Shown here: piece after piece, positions 37,831 to 42,912 of the stretch
How the letters are laid out: the number at the start of each line of letters is the position of its first letter
Position numbering within the stretch: the stretch's first letter is position 1
Virus record (IMG/VR): IMGVR_UViG_3300042539_001687
Coordinates: 1-61,602 of that record
Length of the DNA: 61,602 nt
DNA from: a virus
Direction: 5' to 3' (one strand)
Made by a program: the position numbers and the translations under genes
Notes under the pieces: model-generated
Databases searched by the model: none
What the model saw: the letters and a program-made list of their open reading frames with translations, nothing else
Told to the model about the DNA's origin: nothing

Positions 37831-38313
37831 TCACTCACGAACCAGCCCGGCGAGCGCATCGTCCCGCCCCAGATCCCGGATCCGAGAGACCAGCGCCTGG
37901 TAGCGGTGGTTCGTCTCCCGAATCACAGACTCCTGGCTGGCGAGCAGCTGCCCCTGGTGGGAGAGCTGCTGTTCCTGCGTGTCCCGCACCCGCTCGCTGT
38001 GGGCCAGCGCATCGGCCAGCTTGGCGACATGGGCGTCCGCCTCACCGACCTCCTGGATGCTGAGGTTCAGCGCTTCCCGCAGCTGACCCTGCACGTCCCG
38101 AGCTGCATCGAGCCGCCCCTCCAGCATGGCGATCTCGTTGGCCAGCTTGGCCTTGCTGGCGCCCGTCGCATCGGCCCATGCCTCCTCGACCTGGACGCAC
38201 AGCGGCGCCGTGTAGTGCCAGGTTCGCAGCGCCTTGATCGCGTCGCCCCAGTAGGCAACGACCACGCCGCCCAGAACAAACGCCCCGACAATCAACAGAT
38301 CACGCACCTTCAT
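37831..38313 (-). CDS. membrane-anchored coiled-coil protein (160 aa)
   Basis: Residues 5-23 (DLLIVGAFVLGGVVVAYWG) form one N-terminal transmembrane helix. The rest is a long charged coiled coil (NEIAMLEGRLDAARDVQGQL, QEQQLSHQGQLLASQ). The topology is that of an inner-membrane spanin or an envelope-spanning accessory, though it lies in the leftward, presumably early, operon. It is preceded by elements Y and R4 and followed by X. Confidence 0.7.
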   Translation of the reverse strand: MKVRDLLIVGAFVLGGVVVAYWGDAIKALRTWHYTAPLCVQVEEAWADATGASKAKLANEIAMLEGRLDAARDVQGQLREALNLSIQEVGEADAHVAKLADALAHSERVRDTQEQQLSHQGQLLASQESVIRETNHRYQALVSRIRDLGRDDALAGLVRE

Positions 38314-38337
38314 CGCACACCTCCCACAGGAAAGAAC

Positions 38338-38395
38338 GGGGAGCGGCAGAGTGCCGTCCCTCTAAAAAGAACTCGCCGACCCCTGAAAACAAGGG
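38338..38395 (-). repeat. structured intergenic element R4
   Basis: Leftward: CCCCTTGTTTTCAGGGG, core TCGGCGAGTTCTTT, then hairpin GGGA-GGCA/TGCC-TCCC and TTCTTTCC before the GGGAGGTG ribosome-binding site. It directly follows motif Y, so this 150-bp gap holds two different elements in tandem. Confidence 0.75.
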
Positions 38396-38406
38396 GTTTT
38401 TGACGT

Positions 38407-38452
38407 CCAGGCAACGGCCCGGATTGAGTGGCGGTTAGTCACCTCCCGCCAC
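38407..38452 (-). ncRNA. paired-hairpin RNA motif, copy Y
   Basis: Stem GTGGCGG/CCGCCAC with loop GAGGTGACTAA, then a second hairpin CCGGGC-CGTT-GCCTGG. It lies just downstream (leftward) of the 128-residue gene's stop. Loops match copy X while the stems differ compensatorily. Confidence 0.65.
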
Positions 38453-38465
38453 CGGATCCGCGTCG

Positions 38466-38852
38466 TCAGGCCTCGATCCGATCCCAGCCTGCAGGCCCGT
38501 CGACCGGACTGAACCGCTCCCGCTCCGGGCGGTGCGCGAAGCCGATCAGCAGCTCGCTGCCCGCCTCGCCAGGGAACGCCTCCAGCAGTCGCTCATCCCT
38601 GTCGGCGTAGCTGCCGGTGCAGGTGAGCTTCTCGTAGAGCATCTTCGCCCCACCGGCGGCGTCGTCGTGCCTGAAGTCCACGAGCCGCCATTCGGGAAGG
38701 AACTCCGACAGGTAGTCGTCGAAGGTCTCGCCGATCGCCAGCTCCACCTGCATCTCCTCCGGTTTGACCGCGAACATCGTCGTGGTCCCAAGCGGGTTGC
38801 GGCGGCAGATCACCACAAACCCCAGCTGTGCCAACTTGTCGAAGTACCCCAT
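38466..38852 (-). CDS. hypothetical protein (128 aa)
   Basis: ATG 38852 with GGAGGTG 4 bases upstream was chosen, because the longer frame from 38888 would start inside a ribozyme. The fold looks alpha/beta (FVVICRRNPLGTTTMFAV, FLPEWRLVDFRHDD). No family recognised. Its message begins downstream of hammerhead 2. Confidence 0.65.
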   Translation of the reverse strand: MGYFDKLAQLGFVVICRRNPLGTTTMFAVKPEEMQVELAIGETFDDYLSEFLPEWRLVDFRHDDAAGGAKMLYEKLTCTGSYADRDERLLEAFPGEAGSELLIGFAHRPERERFSPVDGPAGWDRIEA

Positions 38853-38880
38853 CACACACCTCCATTCCTCGAGAGAAACT

Positions 38881-38932
38881 GCCCTCATCAGTCACCGCCA
38901 TACGGTGAGACCCGCCGAAGCGGGTTTCGGGC
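38881..38932 (-). ncRNA. type-II hammerhead ribozyme 2
   Basis: Leftward, directly after a TAA stop: GCCC (stem II), GAA, stem III ACCCGC-UUCG-GCGGGU, C17 at 38909 (cleavage between 38909 and 38908), stem I UCACCG-UAUGG-CGGUGA, the core CUGAUGA, and GGGC closing stem II. All invariant hammerhead core bases (CUGAUGA, GAA, A-U, H17) are present. Stems I and III are closed and stem II open, which defines type II. Confidence 0.92.
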
Positions 38933-39112
38933 TTAAGCATTGGCCCAATACCACTCCGCCTCCGACTCCGCCTCTTCGCGTGTAGCGTGGGAGGATGCGG
39001 TGTCGTAGCCGGGCGGGAGCTCGAATTCCTTGAGCGCGTTGAAGCCCTCAGGAAACGGACCGACCACCACTGCGGGATAGTCGGGGCCGTAGATCACCAG
39101 GTAGCGATCCAT
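38933..39112 (-). CDS. hypothetical protein flanked by two ribozymes (59 aa)
   Basis: ATG 39112 has GGAGGTGAAT upstream. The sequence MDRYLVIYGPDYPAVVVGPF continues into a polar helix rich in Glu/Ala (REEAESEAEWYW). No family recognised. It sits between hammerhead 1 (upstream) and hammerhead 2 (starting at its stop codon), so cleavage at both would release a short monocistronic message. Confidence 0.7.
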   Translation of the reverse strand: MDRYLVIYGPDYPAVVVGPFPEGFNALKEFELPPGYDTASSHATREEAESEAEWYWANA

Positions 39113-39138
39113 ATTCACCTCCACGACTCAGGGAAACT

Positions 39139-39190
39139 GCCCTCATCAGCTGCCGCCATACGGCAGGACCGGCCGAAGCCGGTTTCGGGC
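39139..39190 (-). ncRNA. type-II hammerhead ribozyme 1
   Basis: Leftward: GCCC, GAA, stem III ACCGGC-UUCG-GCCGGU, C17 at 39167 (cleavage between 39167 and 39166), stem I CUGCCG-UAUGG-CGGCAG, CUGAUGA, GGGC. Compared with the second copy, three pairs of stem I and one of stem III change on both sides, while loops UUCG and UAUGG and all core bases stay the same. The first base overlaps the upstream gene's TAG. Confidence 0.92.
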
Positions 39191-39459
39191 TAAGCGACCT
39201 TCGCGATCCGGACTTGGGCCTTGTCAGCGTCCCGCTTCTTGGAGCGGGCAGCGGCGTCCTCAAGGGACCGGACTCGCGTCTTGAGGGCGTCGATCTCGGC
39301 GTGGGCGTGAACCGCCATCCCGAGCGCCTGAGACGCATCGTCTGCGACCCACGAGATCGCATTGCTCATCACCCGCCAGGCGACGGCGACAGCGACCACA
39401 ACGCCGATCACCACCAGACCCTGAGCCGCATCAGCGCCGTGTTGCAGAACCCATTCCAT
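39190..39459 (-). CDS. membrane-anchored coiled-coil protein (89 aa)
   Basis: ATG 39459 with GGAGGTG upstream. Residues 13-33 (GLVVIGVVVAVAVAWRVMS) form a transmembrane helix. A helical region with heptads follows (EIDALKTRVRSLEDAAARSK). Topology parallels the 160-residue protein further on. Its TAG stop touches hammerhead 1. Confidence 0.7.
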   Translation of the reverse strand: MEWVLQHGADAAQGLVVIGVVVAVAVAWRVMSNAISWVADDASQALGMAVHAHAEIDALKTRVRSLEDAAARSKKRDADKAQVRIAKVA

Positions 39460-39493
39460 GACACACCTCCCAGAGAAAGAAACCACCGAACCA

Positions 39494-39548
39494 GGAACCA
39501 GGACCTCCCTGGCTCCAGAAAGAACTCGCCAGCCCCTGAAAACAGGGG
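39494..39548 (-). repeat. structured intergenic element R5
   Basis: Leftward: CCCCTGTTTTCAGGGG (6-bp perfect stem), core CTGGCGAGTTCTTT, then variable hairpin GGAGCCAGGG/CCTGGTTCC, a T/C-rich run (TTTCTTTCTC) and GGGAGGTG. Located between the first and second genes of the leftward operon. Confidence 0.75.
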
Positions 39549-39552
39549 ACTT

Positions 39553-39846
39553 TCACTGCGGCTCAAGCACAGGGAACCAGCGCCGTCCGCCGCACTTGGA
39601 GCGCGTAGACTTCCAGATCACGGACAGCCCAGACGGGACAATGGCTTCGTGCATCTTGCGAAGCCGAGCGCCGTCCCACCTCCGCATGGTCTTCCAGGCG
39701 ATGTAAAAGCACGGCCCGAGAGCGCCGTCCTTGCGCAGCGCCGGCCCAACCATCGGGATCATCTTCTCCCAGTCGTCGACCGTCATGCGGAACGCATACG
39801 ATCCACCGTCCGGCTCGTAGCACTCAACTAGAAGCGTCTTGGCCAT
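39553..39846 (-). CDS. first gene of the leftward operon, hypothetical (97 aa)
   Basis: ATG 39846 with GGAGG upstream. Mixed alpha/beta protein (LLVECYEPDGGSYAFRMTVD) with a basic, Trp/Arg-rich second half (AWKTMRRWDGARLRKMHE) that could bind nucleic acid. No family recognised. Being promoter-proximal in the leftward transcript, a regulatory role is possible but unproven. Confidence 0.65.
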   Translation of the reverse strand: MAKTLLVECYEPDGGSYAFRMTVDDWEKMIPMVGPALRKDGALGPCFYIAWKTMRRWDGARLRKMHEAIVPSGLSVIWKSTRSKCGGRRWFPVLEPQ

Positions 39847-39870
39847 GGCGAGTCCTCCATGCCAGTCAGG

Positions 39871-39933
39871 CCACAGTCACTTGCTGTGGTTGCTGCTGAC
39901 ACTAAGAGCTCGCCGACCCCTGAAAACAAAGGG
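39871..39933 (-). repeat. structured leader element R6
   Basis: The leader copy, upstream of the first leftward gene: CCCTTTGTTTTCAGGGG, core TCGGCGAGCTCTTA, then hairpin CCACAG/CTGTGG. The GAGCTCTTA here resembles a boxA antitermination sequence (GCTCTTA). It lies in the 5' untranslated part of the operon, where antitermination signals usually load. Confidence 0.65.
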
Positions 39934-40240
39934 CCGGACGGCGGTGAAGCACGAGTGAAATGAGGAGGGGTCGACCCGGTTGTTTGGAGTTTCGGACAGG
40001 CCCTACCCGTTCGTGTTCCCGTGCGGGCGATGCAAGTCCTGCGGCAGCGCGGACTTACGACGCCAAGTTCAAAGGCCCCGAGCCCCCCAGTCGCGATCCG
40101 ATCATATATACGTACCCCCCCTGGATTTTTTCCCGATTTTGAGCGTCCCGGCCCACTTGCGCGCCAGGCGCGATGGGTGTACAACGGTGCGCATGCCCCG
40201 CCGGTTGGGCGGGGCTGTCTCCCAAGCAGAAAGGACTCGC
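39934..40240. promoter_or_regulatory. divergent control region between leftward operon and ssb
   Basis: Both transcription units start here. It holds a GGGTCGACCC palindrome (39967-39976), an AT-rich patch with ATCATATATACGTAC (about 40098-40113) and TGGATTTTTTCCC (about 40120). No exact -35/-10 pairs can be assigned. A zinc-ribbon-like coding remnant (FPCGRCKSCGSADLRR) reads rightward at about 40015-40065 but runs without a convincing start, so I treat it as possible gene debris. Confidence 0.55.
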
Positions 40241-40594
40241 ATGATCACTGCCACAGTGACCGGCAATGTGGGCAAAACACCCGAGCTCAGGACCACCTCT
40301 GGCGGCAAGCCGATGACCACCTTTGGGGTGGCGTCGACCTACAAGCGCAAGGGCGGTGAGCCCACGACGACGTGGGTGGATGTGGTGTGCTTCGACGAGT
40401 CGGCTGAGGCTGTCTGCGAAAGCCTGAACAAGGGCGATCGCGTGATGGTGACCGGCCGCGTCGAGCTGGAGAGGTACCAGAAGAAGGACGGCGGGGAGGG
40501 GCAGTCGCTGCGGATGATCGCCGATGACGTGGCCCTCAGTGTCCGCTTCCGCAAGCAGGAATCGGCACCCGCAGGAGGGTCGGAGCCATGGTAG
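40241..40594 (+). CDS. ssb: single-stranded DNA-binding protein (117 aa)
   Basis: ATG 40241 has AAAGGA upstream. The OB-fold pattern is clear: MITATVTGNVGKTPELRTTS, then GKPMTTFGVAST, TTWVDVVCFDESAEAVCESL, KGDRVMVTGRVELERYQKKD and a final ADDVALSVRF. The C-terminus ends PAGGSEPW, not the acidic PF tail of bacterial SSBs, so contacts to host partner proteins may differ. It coats single strands in replication and in Erf-mediated recombination. First gene of the rightward operon. Confidence 0.88.
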   Translation: MITATVTGNVGKTPELRTTSGGKPMTTFGVASTYKRKGGEPTTTWVDVVCFDESAEAVCESLNKGDRVMVTGRVELERYQKKDGGEGQSLRMIADDVALSVRFRKQESAPAGGSEPW

Positions 40595-40698
40595 GGGTGC
40601 CGGGCGGCGCGGACGAAATCACATGGCCAGTCGTCGCGATGATGGCGGTGCTGCTCGCAGGGCAGGCGCTCGTCGTCTGGATCGCCAGCAGACGCTAG
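40588..40698 (+). CDS. 36-residue small membrane protein
   Basis: The ATG lies inside the ssb stop region (CCATGGTAG), with GGAGGG 9 bases upstream. Residues 12-32 (TWPVVAMMAVLLAGQALVVW) form one transmembrane helix with a basic SRR end. Coupling and hydrophobicity support a real gene despite its size. Function unknown. Confidence 0.6.
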   Translation: MVGVPGGADEITWPVVAMMAVLLAGQALVVWIASRR

Positions 40699-40921
40699 AG
40701 GCGGAAAGTAACGCCCCAACCGTAAGAAAAAAGCACCACTTTTCGTATCGTATTGGATATGATTTGGGCGACCGAAACTGCGTAATTGCCCACCGTCAGC
40801 CGACGCCGCGCCCTACGGCGTCTATGGGTGCTGTCGGCGGGCTGCCCCCAGGCGTAGCGCAGGTGGACAACACCCTGGCGACGATGGGACGGGGGCAGTG
40901 GCACATTCTGGAAACTGTAAA
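40699..40921 (+). promoter_or_regulatory. noncoding gap with AT-rich promoter candidate and hairpin
   Basis: An AT-rich stretch (about 40727-40770, including TCGTATTGGATATGATTT) stands out from the GC-rich surroundings and may hold a promoter with -10 GATATGAT. Further on, GACGCCG and CGGCGTC (40804-40824) form a 7-bp hairpin. No convincing coding frame. The next gene follows without a strong ribosome-binding site. Confidence 0.4.
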
Positions 40922-41161
40922 ATGAGCGACATCCTTGCCGACTACCGCGAGTGGCGTGACGCCCAGCCGGTGCGCGTCAGCACCCACAGCGACCGCTGCC
41001 ATATGTACCATGATCGGTGCATGATTCACCGGCTCGCGGATGCGCTGGAAAGGGCCACGCTCACCGACGAGGAGCGGGAGGCGATTGCCTACTACGTCGG
41101 CACGGGCGGCCCCGACGCGGTTGACGCCACGCTGCGGACGCTACTGGAGAGGACGACATGA
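40922..41161 (+). CDS. hypothetical protein (79 aa)
   Basis: Small helical, acidic protein (MSDILADYREWRDAQPVRVS, LADALERATLTDEEREAIAY) with a HxDRCHMYHDRCMIH segment of His/Cys that could bind metal. ATGA overlap with the following gene. Its DEEREAI sequence is echoed in the next protein (AEREAI), hinting at a shared domain. Not recognised. Confidence 0.65.
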   Translation: MSDILADYREWRDAQPVRVSTHSDRCHMYHDRCMIHRLADALERATLTDEEREAIAYYVGTGGPDAVDATLRTLLERTT

Positions 41162-41712
41162 GGCACAACGAGCCGATAGCGTGGGCGGTCCTGCTCGCGG
41201 ACGGCGACCGCATCTACGATGTCTACGCCATCGAAGAGGAAGCCAAGGCGATTGACGAGGTTGTGACGGGCAATCACGGCATCATCCCGCTCTACCGTTC
41301 GCCCACGCTCGCCGACGCGGAGCGGGAGGCGATCTCCAGGGTGTACGATTTGCTGTGCGACCGCGCCCGCGAGCTGCAAAGCGCCACGCGGCTTGACGAG
41401 GCTCGCCCGCTGATTCAGTGGGCGAAGACACTGCAAGGTCTGTGGGAGCGGCTTTCGCCCGACCGGCCAGAGGCTATCGCAGGGGGCGATACTGCCACAC
41501 CACCCGAGCCTGCGATCCCGCCCGCGTGGCTGTCACGCCCGTACTGGGTCGATCCGGCAGGCGGCCACAGGTACGGGTTCCCGCGCCTCTACGATCCGGC
41601 GACGGACGGCGATATGACCGCGTGGCTGATCGCGAGCGGCTACCCGGAGTCGCTGGCGATGCAGGAGCTGGCGTGTACGTTCACGGCCTGCACACAAACT
41701 GTCGAAAAGTGA
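41158..41712 (+). CDS. hypothetical protein with EPIAWAVL/IIPLYR motif (184 aa)
   Basis: The N-terminal 55 residues (HNEPIAWAVLLADGDRIYD, NHGIIPLYRSP) match a small strand-helix module common in phage accessory proteins, followed by TLADAEREAI. The C-terminal half holds aromatic and Pro-rich sequence (PAWLSRPYWVDPAGGHRYGF). Function unknown. Part of the early rightward cluster. Confidence 0.65.
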   Translation: MRHNEPIAWAVLLADGDRIYDVYAIEEEAKAIDEVVTGNHGIIPLYRSPTLADAEREAISRVYDLLCDRARELQSATRLDEARPLIQWAKTLQGLWERLSPDRPEAIAGGDTATPPEPAIPPAWLSRPYWVDPAGGHRYGFPRLYDPATDGDMTAWLIASGYPESLAMQELACTFTACTQTVEK

Positions 41713-41761
41713 CAGTTTCTGTGTCGCCAAAAACCCGCTCTCGCAACACATCACATCTGAT

Positions 41762-41971
41762 ATGTCTCCCGTAGCGACACTCCGATACCGACTCCCCGAC
41801 GAGCAGGGCGAGTTCGACGCCGCCCGGCTGGGCAGCCAGGCGTTGCTCGTTCTGTGGGAGATCGACCAGAAGTGCCGCAGCTTGCTGAAGCACGGCGACC
41901 CGACGCCAGAGCAGGCACGGCTGGCGCAGGATATCAGGGCGATGATTGACGGGGAGCTACTCGACACATGA
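41762..41971 (+). CDS. hypothetical protein (69 aa)
   Basis: Preceded by a 49-bp AT-richer gap and no clear ribosome-binding site. Begins MSPVATLRYRLPDEQGEFDA and continues as a helix typical of small phage regulators (SQALLVLWEIDQKCRSLLKH). Its stop overlaps the next tiny gene by ATGA. Confidence 0.6.
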   Translation: MSPVATLRYRLPDEQGEFDAARLGSQALLVLWEIDQKCRSLLKHGDPTPEQARLAQDIRAMIDGELLDT

Positions 41972-42060
41972 GCGTCCGCGCATTTCTGATGTCTATGGCG
42001 ATATCGACGGCCCTGCTGGCGGCGATGCTGGTATCGGCCCTGATTTTCCTTAGGGGGTGA
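41968..42060 (+). CDS. 30-residue small membrane protein
   Basis: ATGA overlap upstream and GTGA overlap downstream. Sequence MSVRAFLMSMAISTALLAAM then a Val/Leu-rich end: a single hydrophobic helix. It lies directly before a multi-pass membrane protein. The double coupling makes it credible. Confidence 0.6.
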   Translation: MSVRAFLMSMAISTALLAAMLVSALIFLRG

Positions 42061-42320
42061 ATGTGGCGGAGTTCTCCTGGCTCACGGCGGCGACGATTTT
42101 CGGCACCTACGTGCTGATTGACATGCTGTACGCCTGGTACGTGATGTGCGTAGGGGACCGACGCGCCTTCACGGCTGCATGCCTCACGGCCGTGATCTAC
42201 AGCCTGCTCGCGTACGGCGTTGTCAGCTACAGCCAGAACATCCTGTACCTGGTCCCTCTGGCCTCAGGTGCGTTTCTCGGCACTTACCTTACAGTGCGCC
42301 TTCACCCGGAGAAGCGCTAG
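42057..42320 (+). CDS. small integral membrane protein (87 aa)
   Basis: Three hydrophobic helices are visible: TAATIFGTYVLIDMLYAWYV, AFTAACLTAVIYSLLAYGVV and ILYLVPLASGAFLGTYLTV, with a basic end (RLHPEKR). The charged GDRRAF loop sits between helices 1 and 2. This layout occurs in a widespread family of small viral membrane proteins of unknown role. GTG start with overlap. Confidence 0.7.
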   Translation: MNVAEFSWLTAATIFGTYVLIDMLYAWYVMCVGDRRAFTAACLTAVIYSLLAYGVVSYSQNILYLVPLASGAFLGTYLTVRLHPEKR

Positions 42321-42524
42321 GTGACCGAGAAGGAAGACCCGCTGGCCCGCATCCACCGGGAATACCGCCAGCAATGCAAGGAGTGGGGTACGTACCGGCC
42401 GCTAACTGAAAGCCAGATGGCCGGGTTCGCCGTGCGCTGGCGCCAGGAGTCCCAGCGCAAGCTCGAGGCCAGCCAGGCCAAGCCTCAGCGCCGCCGGCCC
42501 AATCGCACTGCACGGGAGACATAA
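42321..42524 (+). CDS. hypothetical basic protein (67 aa)
   Basis: GTG directly after the preceding stop. Charged helical protein with a Lys/Arg-rich end (RRRPNRTARET). The last codons overlap the late-promoter-like motif at 42518. No family recognised. Confidence 0.6.
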   Translation: MTEKEDPLARIHREYRQQCKEWGTYRPLTESQMAGFAVRWRQESQRKLEASQAKPQRRRPNRTARET

Positions 42525-42530
42525 ATCCCT
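42512..42530 (+). promoter_or_regulatory. late-promoter-like motif, GGGAGACATAAATCC
   Basis: The motif is located 32 bases before the first gene of the head module. GACATAAATCC matches the other copies. Its position at the boundary between the early small genes and the virion block is what a late promoter would have. Confidence 0.5.
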
Positions 42531-42549
42531 TAGAAACCAGGAGGCGGTC

Positions 42550-42897
42550 ATGCCAATGCCGAGCAAAAGCCCAGAGGATGGCATTCGCGAGCTGCTGAGG
42601 ATGCGGCGGCCAGTCGGCATCGACGGAGACGATGCCGCCAAGCCCGTGCCCCTTCCTGCGAGGGAATCCGCCGAGCTTGGGCGCGACCCGTTTGCCTCCG
42701 TGCCGCCCAAAGTCAAGCTGCCGCCGATGTACTCCGCCGGGCCGGTGTATGCAGGACTTCGCGATCCGGCGCCGCTGCAAATGCTGGTGCCTGAGGAGTA
42801 TGTCGAGGGCGTGACGTTTGATCCGCCGTCCAACCGGGAGCGCATCGCAGCGGCGCACCAGAAGCGAATCGCCCAGCAACGCGGCATGGGCCGCTAG
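42550..42897 (+). CDS. small virion-region protein (115 aa)
   Basis: AGGAGG 5 bases upstream of the ATG. Pro/Arg-rich, probably partly disordered (ESAELGRDPFASVPPKVKLP), with a basic C-terminus (RIAAAHQKRIAQQRGMG). First gene after the candidate late promoter. Possibly a head or assembly factor. Family not recognised. Confidence 0.65.
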   Translation: MPMPSKSPEDGIRELLRMRRPVGIDGDDAAKPVPLPARESAELGRDPFASVPPKVKLPPMYSAGPVYAGLRDPAPLQMLVPEEYVEGVTFDPPSNRERIAAAHQKRIAQQRGMGR

Positions 42898-42912
42898 GTC
42901 CGGGAGGGTCGC

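Noticed and set aside
38370-38405. R4 as a rightward intrinsic terminator (CCCCT hairpin then TTTTT)
   Set aside because: No rightward gene ends there, and the T-run is not shared with the other copies of the element; the T-run is probably incidental.
33484-39933. R elements as a CRISPR array
   Set aside because: Copies are kilobases apart between genes, with no regular spacers and no cas genes; their hairpins vary in sequence with conserved pairing.
39828-40184. Leftward 118-residue frame through the control region
   Set aside because: It overlaps the first leftward gene out of frame and has low-complexity shadow-like composition.
40699-40921. Coding gene in the gap after the 36-residue protein
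   Set aside because: No frame has both a start with ribosome-binding site and plausible composition; the AT-rich patch fits a promoter better.
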